64,000 nt of DNA, from assembly GCF_016908375.1 (NCBI RefSeq), contig NZ_JAFBDS010000005.1, positions 1-64,000 of the forward strand. The letters are read 5' to 3'. The stretch is from Amphibacillus cookii (GTDB taxonomy: Bacteria; Bacillota; Bacilli; Bacillales; Amphibacillaceae). The position numbers and the translations under genes are program-made. The notes below the pieces were generated by a model. That model had not been told where the DNA came from. It saw only the letters and a list, made by a program, of their open reading frames with translations, and made no database searches. Shown here piece after piece: positions 1-9,332 of this stretch. Each line of letters begins with the position of its first letter. Positions within the stretch are counted from its first letter, which is position 1.

Positions 1-198
1 TCATCCGGTATTAGCTCCGGTTTCCCGGAGTTATCCCAGTCTTACAGGTAGGTTGCCCACGTGTTACTCACCCGTCCGCCGCTCATTCCACGCGATCTCA
101 CCCCGAAGGGATTGATCATGCTTCCTGCGCTCGACTTGCATGTATTAGGCACGCCGCCAGCGTTCGTCCTGAGCCAAGATCAAACTCTCATTAAAAGT
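1..198 (-). rRNA. 16S ribosomal RNA, 5' end (partial)
   Basis: The minus strand reads the universal 16S start (GAGAGTTTGATCTTGGCTCAG) followed by the V1 region and GGCGGACGGGTGAGTAACACG, as in Bacillaceae. The gene runs off the left edge, so only about the first 200 nt are present. The exact mature 5' end is inferred by analogy to Bacillus and could shift by a few bases. Any open frame on the plus strand here is a shadow. Confidence 0.97.
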
Positions 199-411
199 TT
201 ACTTGCACACGGATGTGCTGGCATCGACGTTGCAACAATTCTTTTTGATGGGGCGAGTAATCGCAGCCCCAGGACGTTGCGTTCTTCGTCGATGATCCAT
301 TTGCTCGTTTAAAGCACTAGCTTGCTTCTTACTTCTTTTCTTAACATACTGGTTGTTTTGTTCAGTTTTCAAAGATCAAAGATCACTATCCCAGTTCGAG
401 ACAGCAATATA
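199..411 (-). other. rrn operon leader
   Basis: This is the transcribed leader between the rrn promoters and 16S. It contains the CTTTGAAAACTGAACAAAAC block (about 355-374, minus strand), a sequence common in Bacillaceae rrn leaders and spacers. No protein-coding gene is seen. Confidence 0.7.
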
Positions 412-441
412 ATAATACCATACACTACGCCTTGTTGTCAA
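412..441 (-). promoter_or_regulatory. rrn promoter P2 (proximal)
   Basis: Minus strand: -35 TTGACA (441-436), 18-nt spacer, -10 TATTAT (417-412). It lies about 210 nt upstream of the 16S start, as expected for a Bacillus rrn P2. Inferred from consensus and position. Confidence 0.75.
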
Positions 442-490
442 CAGTCTTAAAGCTATCACAACGCCTTGATATTTAAATGGCGTACTCCTA

Positions 491-519
491 ATAATAATAG
501 GTTTTTACACAAAAGTCAA
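491..519 (-). promoter_or_regulatory. rrn promoter P1 (distal)
   Basis: Minus strand: -35 TTGACT (519-514), 17-nt spacer, -10 TATTAT (496-491), about 78 bp upstream of P2. Tandem P1/P2 promoters are typical of Bacillus rRNA operons. Confidence 0.7.
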
Positions 520-567
520 GCACAAATTCATTAAAATATAACGCCTTAAAACACTTCATTTATTACA

Positions 568-712
568 TGTTACAGATAACCGCCCGTAAAATGCCCACCT
601 CAAAATAGAGAGCAGAGGTCAGTCTATTTAGATGGACGATAACGGATGCTAATATCCTGATTGACTCCACTGAAAAAGACGAAACCACTCGCTGATTGAA
701 GGTTCGTTTTAA
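568..712 (-). repeat. Dispersed element R1, copy A (inverted orientation)
   Basis: This is the only copy of the R1 family in reverse orientation. Read on the minus strand it has the left end AAAACGAACCTTCAATCAG, the core with the GCTCTCTATTTTGAGG block, and the right end CGGTTATCTGT. It lies between the rrn promoters and the leuS terminator. Confidence 0.85.
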
Positions 713-772
713 TCTTTCATCTATCATAACTGCTGAAAAATCAAAAACAAGTTATCGCTTATTATATGATAA

Positions 773-815
773 CAAAAAAGGTTCGGAATATATTGGATCT
801 ATACTCCGAGCCTTG
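773..815 (-). terminator. leuS terminator
   Basis: On the minus strand, AAGGCTCGGA pairs with TCCGAACCTT across a short loop and is followed by a run of T. It lies just after the leuS stop. Confidence 0.8.
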
Positions 816-825
816 TATTAAGTTA

Positions 826-3246
826 TTAGTTGGCTACAATATTAACCAATTTACCTGGAACAACAATCACTTTTCGAACCGTTTGACCGGCAATTTTTTC
901 TTGGATAATCTCATTCGCTAATGCCAGCTCCTCAAGTTCATCCTTGGTAGCAGTCTTTGGCACCAACATTTTAACTCTATTCTTACCAAGAATTTGAATC
1001 ACAATCTCAACCTCATCTTCCACTAACTTTGTTTCATCAAATTCTGGCCAAGATTGATACGCGATTGTCTCAGCTTTACCTAATTTACTCCAAAGCTCTT
1101 CAGCTAAGTGAGGTGCCACCGGTGAAAGTAACTTCACAAAACCTTCTGCATACTTTCTCTCTATTTCATTAACTTTATATGCTTCATTAATAAATACCAT
1201 CATTTGAGAGATCGCCGTATTAAATTTCAACTCTTCAAAATTCTCTGTAACACGCTTAACCGTTTCATGGTAAACTTTTTCAAGCTGATCGTCTTTGACC
1301 TCAGATACAATTTTTGATACTAACTGCTGTGACTGTTCTGATATGTATAGACGCCAAACACGATCAAGGAAGCGACGCGCTCCATCAAGGCCCCCTTCAG
1401 ACCACGCAATTGAAGCATCTAGTGGACCCATGAACATTTCATATAAGCGAAGTGTATCTGCACCATGACTAGCAAGTATTTCATCTGGGTTAACGACATT
1501 GCCCTTTGACTTACTCATCTTTTCATTGTTTTCACCTAGAATCATTCCTTGATTAAATAGCTTCATAAATGGTTCTTTTGTAGGCACCACACCTATATCA
1601 TATAAAAACTTATGCCAAAAACGAGCGTATAATAAGTGTAAAACAGCATGTTCTGCTCCGCCAATATAAACATCTACTGGCAACCATTTGTTTAACTGAT
1701 CATAGTCAGCAAGTTTTTCACTATTATCTGGATCAATGAAACGTAAGAAGTACCAGCAACTCCCTGCCCATTGTGGCATAGTATTCGTTTCACGACGACC
1801 TTTTTTGCCTGTTTCAGGATCAGTCACATGAACCCAGTCTTCAATATTAGCAAGTGGTGATTCACCTGTTCCAGAAGGTTTTATTTCTGTTGTCTTCGGC
1901 AACACAAGTGGTAATTGACTTTCATCTACTCCTGTTGTCGTACCATCTTCCCAGTGAATAACCGGAATCGGTTCACCCCAATAGCGTTGGCGACTAAAAA
2001 GCCAATCGCGCAAACGATACGTGACCTTTTTCTCACCTTTATTACGCTTTTCAAGCCAATCAATTGCTTTTGTAATAGCTTCATCTTTATTTAAGCCATT
2101 TAAGAACTCAGAATTAATATGTTTACCATCACCAGTAAATGCTTCAGTTTCGATGTCGCCGCCTTCAAGTACTGGAATGATCTCAAGGTTGAATTTTTTT
2201 GCGAACTCAAAGTCACGTTGATCATGGGCAGGTACGGCCATAATTGCACCAGATCCATAAGACATTAAAACATAATCAGCAATCCAAATCGGAATTTTTT
2301 GATCATTGATAGGGTTCACTGCATAAGCACCTGAGAAAACACCTGTCTTATCTTTAGCCAAATCTGTCCGTTCTAAATCACTTTTTGTTTTTACCTGATT
2401 TAAATAATGACTGACTGCACTTTTTTGCTCTGCTGTAACCACTTTATCAACCAATGGATGTTCAGGAGCTAACACAGCATAAGTAGCACCGTATAGGGTG
2501 TCAGGTCGTGTTGTAAACACGGTAAAAGTATCTTGATGATCCGCAATGTCAAAGATCACTTCAGCACCTTCTGATCGACCGATCCAATTACGTTGCATAT
2601 CCTTAATGCTTTCTGGCCAATCTAGCTCTTCTAAATCTTCCAATAAGCGATCTGCATATGCAGTAATTTTAAGCATCCACTGCTTCATTGGCTTTCGCTC
2701 AACTGGGTGTCCCCCACGCTCACTTACACCATCAATCACTTCTTCATTAGCTAACACCGTCCCTAACGCTGGACACCAGTTAACCGGCACTTCATCGACA
2801 TAAGCTAGTCCTTTCTCATAAAGTTTTAGGAATATCCACTGTGTCCACTTATAATAATTAGGATCTGTTGTATTAACTTCTCTGTCCCAATCATATGAAA
2901 AGCCTAGCTCTTGAATTTGCCGTCTAAATGTATCAATATTTTCAGCAGTAAACATGGCCGGGTCATTGCCTGTATCAAGCGCATATTGTTCAGCTGGCAA
3001 GCCGAAAGCATCCCACCCCATTGGATGAAGAACCTCGTAACCTTGCATCCGCTTCATTCTCGACAGAATGTCTGTTGCCGTATAACCTTCCGGATGTCCA
3101 ACATGAAGCCCTGAACCAGATGGATAAGGGAACATATCTAGCGCATAAAACTTTTTCTTATCCGTATTTGTATTTGTCTTAAACGTTTTATTGGTTAACC
3201 AATAATCCCGCCATTTCTTCTCTATTTTTCTATGGTCAAATGACAT
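826..3246 (-). CDS. leuS: Leucyl-tRNA synthetase
   Basis: Class I aminoacyl-tRNA synthetase that charges tRNA-Leu in the cytoplasm; 806 residues, full length for bacterial LeuRS. Visible motifs are the HIGH-type signature HVGH at residues 48-51, the CP1 editing domain in the middle, and KMSKS at 576-580, followed by the anticodon-binding and C-terminal domains. The open frame extends 38 codons further upstream, but the start chosen is the ATG at 3246, which has a strong AAGGAGGATA ribosome site; the upstream extension would read through the T-box terminator. Expression is controlled by the upstream T-box leader, which senses uncharged tRNA-Leu. Confidence 0.97.
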   Translation of the reverse strand: MSFDHRKIEKKWRDYWLTNKTFKTNTNTDKKKFYALDMFPYPSGSGLHVGHPEGYTATDILSRMKRMQGYEVLHPMGWDAFGLPAEQYALDTGNDPAMFTAENIDTFRRQIQELGFSYDWDREVNTTDPNYYKWTQWIFLKLYEKGLAYVDEVPVNWCPALGTVLANEEVIDGVSERGGHPVERKPMKQWMLKITAYADRLLEDLEELDWPESIKDMQRNWIGRSEGAEVIFDIADHQDTFTVFTTRPDTLYGATYAVLAPEHPLVDKVVTAEQKSAVSHYLNQVKTKSDLERTDLAKDKTGVFSGAYAVNPINDQKIPIWIADYVLMSYGSGAIMAVPAHDQRDFEFAKKFNLEIIPVLEGGDIETEAFTGDGKHINSEFLNGLNKDEAITKAIDWLEKRNKGEKKVTYRLRDWLFSRQRYWGEPIPVIHWEDGTTTGVDESQLPLVLPKTTEIKPSGTGESPLANIEDWVHVTDPETGKKGRRETNTMPQWAGSCWYFLRFIDPDNSEKLADYDQLNKWLPVDVYIGGAEHAVLHLLYARFWHKFLYDIGVVPTKEPFMKLFNQGMILGENNEKMSKSKGNVVNPDEILASHGADTLRLYEMFMGPLDASIAWSEGGLDGARRFLDRVWRLYISEQSQQLVSKIVSEVKDDQLEKVYHETVKRVTENFEELKFNTAISQMMVFINEAYKVNEIERKYAEGFVKLLSPVAPHLAEELWSKLGKAETIAYQSWPEFDETKLVEDEVEIVIQILGKNRVKMLVPKTATKDELEELALANEIIQEKIAGQTVRKVIVVPGKLVNIVAN

Positions 3247-3300
3247 ATTATATCCTCCTTCATTTTGATCGACAACGGCAAATGGGAACGTGTGTTCTAA

Positions 3301-3548
3301 AAATAAAAAAGCCCTGCATCCCACAACTGGGACGAGAGCTTTTCCCGCGGTACCACCCAAAATTAACGTCCTTCGTAACGTTCACTTTGTTTCTTTAACG
3401 CAGAATACGGCGATCACTACTACCATTCACAATCGCAACCTCAAAGGTGAGTTCGTAAAAGCCAAGAATAACTTTCAGCAACCGTTATTTCTCTATGGCT
3501 TGACTATTTTACTACTAATCCTTTTCATTGTCGTTCCTTATTATTGTA
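3301..3548 (-). promoter_or_regulatory. T-box riboswitch (Leu) upstream of leuS
   Basis: The minus-strand leader carries the T-box antiterminator motif GGGTGGTACCGCG (3358-3346). A terminator hairpin ending in a T run follows (about 3342-3301; GTCCCA/TGGGAT stem with AAAGC/GCTTT at the base). Upstream is the long Stem I region, where a CTC triplet (Leu) in GAACTCACC is the likely specifier. Uncharged tRNA-Leu would stabilise the antiterminator and allow leuS transcription. Confidence 0.92.
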
Positions 3549-3553
3549 ATCGT

Positions 3554-3582
3554 ATTGTAAGTAAACCAGACGCTTTTGTCAA
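3554..3582 (-). promoter_or_regulatory. leuS promoter
   Basis: Minus strand: -35 TTGACA (3582-3577), 17-nt spacer, -10 TACAAT (3559-3554), immediately upstream of the T-box leader. Confidence 0.8.
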
Positions 3583-3688
3583 GCTGATCATCAAAATACT
3601 TTTAAAATGACATCGTGCTTCTCCCCTCTTATTGTGATAAAATATTCAAAGTGATTTAAACCAAATTAGGATAAAGGGGTTCTCATTT

Positions 3689-4651
3689 ATGAAAAATCCA
3701 TTTCCATATTCATATGATCAAAAGCGATACCATTCTTTAAACTATCATTTAAAAAATCGTTTCGGAGAAAAAATCTTCAAAGTAGCATTAGATGGGGGAT
3801 TCGATTGCCCTAACCGTGATGGCACGGTTGCTTATGGTGGCTGTACGTTCTGCTCGGCTGCTGGAAGCGGTGATTTTGCTGGAAACCGTACCGATGATCT
3901 AGAAAAGCAATTTAATGAAGTGAAAGACCGCATGCACAGTAAATGGCCTAATGCCAAATATATTGGCTATTTTCAGGCCTATACAAATACACATGCACCT
4001 GTAGACGAGCTAAGAGATAAATATGAAACTATTTTAAAACAAGATAATGTTATTGGCTTATCGATCGGCACGCGCCCAGACTGCCTCCCAGACGATGTCG
4101 TTGAATATTTAGCAGAGCTTAACGAGCGGACTTACCTTTGGGTAGAACTCGGGTTACAAACGATGCACCAAAGCACTTCTGATTTAATTAATCGTGCACA
4201 TGATATGCAATGCTATCTTGATGGGGTTGAAAAACTACGCAAACATAACATTAACGTTTGCACACATATTATTAACGGCTTACCTGGTGAAGATTATCAA
4301 ATGATGATGGACACGGCTAAAGCAGTGAGTGAGATGGATGTACAAGGGATAAAAATTCATATGATGCACCTGTTGAAAGGAACACCTATGGTTAAGCAAT
4401 ATGAAAGAGGGATACTTAAATTTATGACACGTGATCAATATATTAAACTCGTGGTCGACCAGTTGGAAATTTTACCGCAAGACATGATTGTTCACCGCAT
4501 CACTGGTGACGGACCGCCTGAGTTGTTAATTGGACCGATGTGGAGCATGAGTAAATGGGAAGTATTAAACGCGATTGATGCCGAACTTGAAACACGCAAC
4601 AGCTATCAAGGGAAGCTGTTTAATACACACCCTCAGGTACTGTCATGTTAA
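3689..4651 (+). CDS. ytqA: Radical SAM protein, YtqA family (TIGR01212 type)
   Basis: Radical S-adenosylmethionine protein of 320 residues. The N-terminal region carries the cluster-binding cysteines C40, C52 and C55 (a C-x11-C-x2-C arrangement in DGGFDCPNRDG and GGCTFC), spaced as in the Elp3-like YtqA/YhcC subfamily. The start is the ATG preceded by AAAGGGG. It overlaps ytqB by 7 bp, so the two are translationally coupled. The pairing with the tRNA wobble-uridine methyltransferase ytqB suggests a role in tRNA modification; the exact reaction is not established by the sequence. Confidence 0.9.
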   Translation: MKNPFPYSYDQKRYHSLNYHLKNRFGEKIFKVALDGGFDCPNRDGTVAYGGCTFCSAAGSGDFAGNRTDDLEKQFNEVKDRMHSKWPNAKYIGYFQAYTNTHAPVDELRDKYETILKQDNVIGLSIGTRPDCLPDDVVEYLAELNERTYLWVELGLQTMHQSTSDLINRAHDMQCYLDGVEKLRKHNINVCTHIINGLPGEDYQMMMDTAKAVSEMDVQGIKIHMMHLLKGTPMVKQYERGILKFMTRDQYIKLVVDQLEILPQDMIVHRITGDGPPELLIGPMWSMSKWEVLNAIDAELETRNSYQGKLFNTHPQVLSC

Positions 4652-5220
4652 AACGTGTCATTCCTTACGCTCATCAATTAATTCAACAGGTCATTCAACC
4701 TGGTGAACTCGTGATCGATGCCACTTGTGGGAACGGCCATGATACCGTCATGCTTAGCGAGGCAACTGGACCTAATGGAATCGTTTATGCTTTTGATATT
4801 CAGGCTGAGGCCATTATCAATACACAAGAACTGCTTAAAGAAAAACAACTAACTAACGTTGAACTGATACATGATAGTCATCAAAATGTCGATCATTATT
4901 TAGAAAAACGGGCTGATCAACAACTTGCTGGTGCTATCTTTAACCTCGGTTATTTACCCGGAAGTGATAAAGCGATTGTTACTAAGCCAACAAGCACGAT
5001 TTTAGCTATAGAGAAAATAGCCTCTCGATTAAAGGTTGGAGGCATAATCGTTTGTGTTGTCTATCATGGTCATCTGGGAGGTACAGCTGAAAAAGAAGCC
5101 TTGCTTGACCATTTGAAACAATATGATCAGAAGCAATTTAATGTACTTCAGTATGGATTTATTAATCAAAAAAATCATCCACCTTTTATTCTTGCCATCG
5201 AGAAAAAACAAGCCGATTAA
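4645..5220 (+). CDS. ytqB: tRNA mnm5s2U34 biosynthesis SAM methyltransferase, YtqB/MnmM family
   Basis: Class I SAM-dependent methyltransferase (rRNA methylase-like fold), 191 residues. Motif I is DATCGNGHDT at 25-34, and a NLGYLPG motif lies near residue 100. B. subtilis YtqB (MnmM) performs the last methylation at the tRNA wobble uridine (nm5U to mnm5U); that activity is inferred here from family membership. The start ATG lies inside the end of ytqA. The last codons (KKQAD) and stop are encoded by the left arm of a bidirectional terminator shared with the convergent ytpB. Confidence 0.9.
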   Translation: MLKRVIPYAHQLIQQVIQPGELVIDATCGNGHDTVMLSEATGPNGIVYAFDIQAEAIINTQELLKEKQLTNVELIHDSHQNVDHYLEKRADQQLAGAIFNLGYLPGSDKAIVTKPTSTILAIEKIASRLKVGGIIVCVVYHGHLGGTAEKEALLDHLKQYDQKQFNVLQYGFINQKNHPPFILAIEKKQAD

Positions 5221-5250
5221 AGCGAGTATTGCTTAATCGGCTTGTTTTTA
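5203..5250. terminator. Bidirectional terminator shared by ytqB and ytpB
   Basis: ACAAGCCGATTAA and TTAATCGGCTTGT form a stem around a 10-nt loop, flanked by A and T runs, so it should work in both directions. The left arm encodes the last five codons of ytqB and the right arm encodes codons near the end of ytpB. The two stop codons overlap in positions 5217-5220. Confidence 0.85.
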
Positions 5251-6299
5251 AAGCGATTATACCATTTTATTGAATAATAGAAAAAAACAGACTTAATCCC
5301 GCCAGCTTTTAATAATTGACGCTTTATCCGCGCTCCGCTCAATACCCTATCGATTTTAGGGTCAGACAGGTATAAAGCGATTAGCCCTTGGTAAATAAAG
5401 CGATGGAACGATAGATCCCGCATCTCTTTAATTGCAACTTTAGTCCGTTCAATAAAATAAAGCAGACGTTGCTCCAACTTATCAACACTCGGGTAGTAAG
5501 CGCAAAAGTTTAAGTCCCCCTCTTGTCTATCTTCATTCTGATCAATGAGATAATCCAGAAGAATATGAAGGCCTTGTAAATATGGAAAATAACCCTGATA
5601 AATATAATCTAATTGACGCTTCTCTAACTGACCATGAAAAGCATAAGAAACCATACAAAATATTCCTAAAGTTGACCCTGTTGCCGCACTATACTCATAC
5701 CAACTTAGCTCTTTATAATCCGCTTCTTTATACATTTGCTTTAAACGGTCCACCCTTTCAGATTGATCAACATGTTTATGTACTTGCAAATCGATATATA
5801 TACGAGCTAGCTCAATTAAATATCTTTTCATGACAGGATAAGCGCTTAGCGTTGATAAATGCTTTTGACATACTTGCACAAGCTCTGTTAAGTAACCACC
5901 ATCGTTTTGAGATTTACGAAACTGATAATAAGAGCTTGCTGATTTCGACAATGTGATAGCATCCAGCATCGATTGGTGCAGTGACCGAAAATCATTCGGG
6001 TCAAGTGAATCACTACGGTCACATAAATTATCTAAATAGTCGCTAATCGTTTGATACGCAACGATGAAGGTCACTGCTTCCCTCCACCTTGCTCCTGATA
6101 AAACACTATAAATACTTCCACCTTGACAATGAAAGGTTTTCGTATCAATACTAGCTAAGGCTTGATCACGTAAATCGGCATTCGGAATAGCCTCTGCCCT
6201 TGCACGCCAATACATAAGCTCATTAGTTACAACTGGAAAGATATCTCGGAATGCGGTCTTTACAAGTTTAGGAGCTGTTTGATACATACTGCTTCTCAT
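5217..6299 (-). CDS. ytpB: Tetraprenyl-beta-curcumene synthase family protein (DUF2600)
   Basis: Homologue of B. subtilis YtpB, which cyclises tetraprenyl diphosphate to tetraprenyl-beta-curcumene in sesquarterpene biosynthesis. About 360 residues, near the family length of about 367. The family sequence HCQGGSIYSVLSG and the aspartate-rich YQTISDYLDNLCDRS are clear; the latter probably binds Mg-diphosphate, and a second acidic DYLIDQNED follows. The start chosen is the ATG at 6299 behind GTAGGTG; an in-frame GTG at 6308 is an alternative. A downstream sesquarterpene cyclase gene is not present in the window. Confidence 0.88.
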   Translation of the reverse strand: MRSSMYQTAPKLVKTAFRDIFPVVTNELMYWRARAEAIPNADLRDQALASIDTKTFHCQGGSIYSVLSGARWREAVTFIVAYQTISDYLDNLCDRSDSLDPNDFRSLHQSMLDAITLSKSASSYYQFRKSQNDGGYLTELVQVCQKHLSTLSAYPVMKRYLIELARIYIDLQVHKHVDQSERVDRLKQMYKEADYKELSWYEYSAATGSTLGIFCMVSYAFHGQLEKRQLDYIYQGYFPYLQGLHILLDYLIDQNEDRQEGDLNFCAYYPSVDKLEQRLLYFIERTKVAIKEMRDLSFHRFIYQGLIALYLSDPKIDRVLSGARIKRQLLKAGGIKSVFFYYSIKWYNRFKNKPIKQYSL

Positions 6300-6385
6300 A
6301 TTTATCACACCTACACGTTTAATGATTGCTTTTAATCATTATAGCCAGCGGGAATAGATTTAAATCTAATTTGACTTGATAATGA

Positions 6386-6530
6386 TAAAAATCCCCCTCA
6401 AAGTAAGCTGATCTTTTCTACTTCATTAGACTTTACAAGAATGGACCCTATAGACGGCACTATTTTAGCGCCCATTCTATTGGGTCCATGTTATTCCCCG
6501 CTCGCGCGCATTTAAAAAGGGGGGGATCTT
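6386..6530. other. Structured intergenic segment of unknown function
   Basis: Outer arms ATCCCCCTC (about 6390) and GGGGGGGAT (about 6519) enclose a strong imperfect hairpin at 6441-6488. TGGACCC/GGGTCCA closes that hairpin and GGCACT/AGCGCC lies inside it. No open frame is present. It could be a small RNA, the untranslated leader of ytpB (minus strand) or a small inverted-repeat element. I do not recognise it. Confidence 0.45.
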
Positions 6531-6552
6531 TTGCGTTGTATGATTAAGCATT

Positions 6553-6709
6553 AATAAAACGAAACTTCCATCAGCGGGCGCTTTCGTTCTTTGCCCACTG
6601 ATGGTTCGTGGAATGAATCAGGATATTAGTGTCCGTTATCACCCACCTCAATTGATTAACCTCTGTTCTCTTTTTGAGGGGGTTTTAGGGACGGCTAGCT
6701 GTGATAAAA
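6553..6709 (+). repeat. Dispersed element R1, copy B (overlaps metK 3' end)
   Basis: Full-length copy: 5' hairpin arms around CTTCCATCAGCGGG and CCACTGATGG, conserved core CATTAGTGTCCGTTATC-like block, and right end CGGCTAGCTGTGATAAA. Its right end encodes the last seven codons and the stop of metK on the minus strand. Confidence 0.9.
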
Positions 6710-7893
6710 GCATTTAAGGCTTCTGCTTTATCTGTTCTTTCCCAAGGAAAAGTGACATCTGTACGACCAAAATGACCATAGGCTGCGGTTGACTTAAAGA
6801 TCGGTTGTCGTAATTGCAACATTTGAATGATACCTGCTGGGCGCAAATCAAATAAATGGCGAATTGCTTCTACTAGCTTTTCCTCACTTACTTTCCCCGT
6901 TCCAAATGTATCGACTGAAATAGAGACAGGTTCAGCTACCCCTATGGCATATGCCAATTGAACCTCGCATGCCGTGGCTAATCCAGCAGCAACAATGTTC
7001 TTAGCGACATAACGTGCAGCATAAGATGCAGAACGGTCTACTTTTGTTGCATCCTTACCACTAAACGCACCACCACCATGGCGTGCATAGCCACCATAAG
7101 TATCGACAATAATTTTTCGACCTGTCAAACCAGCATCGCCTTGAGGACCGCCAATAACGAAACGTCCTGATGGATTAATAAAATATTTTGTTTGCTCATC
7201 TAATAGTTCCGCTGGCACAACCGGCGCAATCACATGTTTTTTCAAATCTGCTTGAATACGCGTTAGCTCGATGTCTGGATGGTGTTGTGTTGAGATCACA
7301 ATCGCATCAACACGCAACGGTTTATTGTTTTCATCGTATTCAACCGTTACTTGCGTCTTACCATCCGGACGTAAGTAATCAACGGTTTGGTCTTTGCGCA
7401 CATCTGCTAACCGCTTCGATAATTTATGCGCTAAAGAAATCGGTAATGGCATCAATTCAGGCGTTTCATTATTAGCATAACCAAACATTAAACCTTGATC
7501 TCCTGCCCCAATCGCTTCAATCGCTTCATCGTTCATTTTACCTTCACGCGCTTCCAAAGCTTGATCTACTCCCCCCGCAATATCGGGAGATTGTTCATCT
7601 ATTGCGGTTAATACCGCACACGTTTCGTAATCAAATCCGTATTTAGCACGTGTATAGCCAATTTCCTTAATCGTTTGACGAACAATTTTAGGTATATCAA
7701 CATAGGTTGAAGTTGTTATTTCTCCTGATACAAGTACTAGACCTGTCGTAATCGTTGTCTCACATGCCACTCTAGCGAGAGGATCTTTTGTTAAAATTGC
7801 ATCAAGAATTGCATCTGAGATTTGATCACTAATTTTATCTGGATGTCCTTCAGTTACAGACTCCGAAGTGAATAATCGACGATTTGCAACCAT
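6685..7893 (-). CDS. metK: S-adenosylmethionine synthetase
   Basis: Makes S-adenosylmethionine from methionine and ATP; 402 residues, normal length. Visible motifs are [18 protein letters not shown] near residues 15-31, [12 protein letters not shown] near 130 and the glycine-rich GGGAFSGKD near 270. The ATG start has an AAGGAG site. The C-terminal peptide FITASRP and the stop are encoded by the right end of repeat copy B, so the native end has probably been replaced. I looked for the S-box (SAM) riboswitch that precedes metK in B. subtilis and could not see one in 7894-8136. Confidence 0.97.
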   Translation of the reverse strand: MVANRRLFTSESVTEGHPDKISDQISDAILDAILTKDPLARVACETTITTGLVLVSGEITTSTYVDIPKIVRQTIKEIGYTRAKYGFDYETCAVLTAIDEQSPDIAGGVDQALEAREGKMNDEAIEAIGAGDQGLMFGYANNETPELMPLPISLAHKLSKRLADVRKDQTVDYLRPDGKTQVTVEYDENNKPLRVDAIVISTQHHPDIELTRIQADLKKHVIAPVVPAELLDEQTKYFINPSGRFVIGGPQGDAGLTGRKIIVDTYGGYARHGGGAFSGKDATKVDRSASYAARYVAKNIVAAGLATACEVQLAYAIGVAEPVSISVDTFGTGKVSEEKLVEAIRHLFDLRPAGIIQMLQLRQPIFKSTAAYGHFGRTDVTFPWERTDKAEALNAFITASRP

Positions 7894-8136
7894 GTTAGCA
7901 AATCTCCTTTCCTAACCACCAAAACAGGTGTCCATTCTTTTTTATTTTAGCTGTTTCCAAGTTTATCATAACAGAATATGCGAAGCATTGGCTATAAAAA
8001 CGAATGCCTTCTTACACTCTTCACTGAATAGTTAATCGAGATGGATGCATACATTCCCTAACTAAACTTTGTTATGTTTTTTTATCGTAACCAAACCCTT
8101 CTCTGTTGTCAATATAAGTTCTAACTATTATAAATT
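7894..8136. other. Intergenic region between metK and ytlA
   Basis: This divergent region holds the metK ribosome site and presumably the metK promoter; TATGAT on the minus strand near 7966 is a weak -10 candidate. No riboswitch or open frame is recognised. Confidence 0.4.
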
Positions 8137-8269
8137 ATAAAACAAACCTTCAATTAGTGGACGTTTAGTGAATCACGACATTAACATCCGTTATCTCCCG
8201 CCTAAATAGATCATCTCTGCTCTCTATGTTTGTGGCGGGCGTTTTTACGGACCATTATCTGTGCTAAAC
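8137..8269 (+). repeat. Dispersed element R1, copy C
   Basis: Left end AAAACAAACCTTCAAT, conserved core with CCCGCCTAAATAGAT and TGGCGGGCG arms, right end CCATTATCTGTGCTAAA. The second arm of the 5' hairpin is missing. It lies 60 bp upstream of the ytlA start. Confidence 0.88.
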
Positions 8270-8329
8270 ACACAGCCATTTATTTTTGCATACGATGGAG
8301 AAAACGGGATAAGAAAAAGGAGTATTAAA

Positions 8330-9319
8330 ATGAAAAAAATTGGTGTCATCTCCATGCTTTTAGTCATACCTATCTTACTTATAAGTTGTTCCAATGAGCA
8401 ATCATTAATAGAAATTCGCGTTGCAGAAGTAACACGAAGCATTTTTTATGCTCCTCAATATGTTGCCTTAGAACTTGGCTATTTTGAAGAGGAAGGTCTA
8501 GAGGTTGAGCTACAAACCATTGCTGGTGGAGATAAAGTAATGATTTCGCTATTATCGAACAATTCTGATATTGGTTTAGTTGGGGCTGAGACTTCTATTT
8601 ATGTTGCTAGTCAAGAAACAGATGATCCAGTTATTAACTTTGCGCAATTAACGCAAACAGATGGTACATTTCTTGTTTCACGTGAGCCCGACGATGATTT
8701 TTCCTTTACAGATTTAATCGGCAAGGAATTTTTAGGTCAACGTAAAGGCGGGATGCCGCAAATGGTGGGAGAGTTTGTATTAAGAGACCATGGAATCGAT
8801 CCACACGAAGACTTAGAACTCATTCAAAATATTGACTTTGCCAACATTGCTAGTTCTTTCTTAAGTGGCGTTGGCGATTATGTACAGTTGTTCGAACCTA
8901 CTGCAAGTCAATTTGTTGAAGATGGCATAGGACATATTGTCGCTTCTTTTGGTGAAGCCTCAGGGCAAGTCCCTTACACTGTTTTTATGGCTAAAGAAAG
9001 CTTTTTAGAAGCCCATGATCAAGCGGTTTTAAAGTTCACCAAAGCCTTATATCGTGCACAACAATATGTTAACTCAGCTGCTCCTGACGAAATTGCCGAG
9101 ATTGTTCAACCTTTTTTCGCTGAAACCGATCGCGCATTACTTGCTAGCTCAGTTGAGCGTTATCAGACACAAGGCGCCTATGCAACCACCCCTTTGCTAG
9201 AAGAAGCAGCTTGGGAACATTTAAAAGTAATTATGGATCAAGCAGGTGAATTGCCCGCTGACATTGACTATCAAGATTTAGTTAATACAAATTTTGCAGA
9301 AGAAGTTATTAAAGATTGA
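8330..9319 (+). CDS. ytlA: ABC transporter substrate-binding lipoprotein (NMT1/THI5-like, YtlA type)
   Basis: Periplasmic-type binding protein of the NMT1/SsuA/TauA superfamily. It has a lipoprotein signal peptide with lipobox LLISC (acylated Cys at residue 20) and is about 329 residues long. A VAEVTRSIFYAPQYVALELGYF segment is typical of the family's first binding motif. The start is the ATG at 8330 behind AAAAAGGAG, not the longer frame that begins inside repeat copy C. It forms an operon with the ATPase and permease genes downstream. The ligand is unknown: nitrate/taurine/sulfonate or thiamine-precursor importers share this fold, and no TPP riboswitch or sulfur-responsive leader was seen. 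Confidence 0.85.
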   Translation: MKKIGVISMLLVIPILLISCSNEQSLIEIRVAEVTRSIFYAPQYVALELGYFEEEGLEVELQTIAGGDKVMISLLSNNSDIGLVGAETSIYVASQETDDPVINFAQLTQTDGTFLVSREPDDDFSFTDLIGKEFLGQRKGGMPQMVGEFVLRDHGIDPHEDLELIQNIDFANIASSFLSGVGDYVQLFEPTASQFVEDGIGHIVASFGEASGQVPYTVFMAKESFLEAHDQAVLKFTKALYRAQQYVNSAAPDEIAEIVQPFFAETDRALLASSVERYQTQGAYATTPLLEEAAWEHLKVIMDQAGELPADIDYQDLVNTNFAEEVIKD

Positions 9320-9332
9320 GGAGGTAAGCCCA

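Noticed and set aside
61-312. Plus-strand open frame of 83 codons
   Set aside because: It lies in the antisense of the 16S 5' end and rrn leader.
3247-3360. N-terminal extension of leuS by 38 codons
   Set aside because: It would be translated from the T-box terminator/antiterminator. The ATG at 3246 has a strong ribosome site and matches the family N-terminus.
8269-8330. TPP or sulfur-responsive riboswitch upstream of ytlA
   Set aside because: The space between R1 copy C and the start is only 60 bp and no conserved aptamer motif is visible.
8245-8442. Minus-strand frame of 65 codons ending in the R1 tail (FSTDNGP)
   Set aside because: It is antisense to the ytlA start and signal peptide and has no ribosome site; the tail comes only from the repeat.
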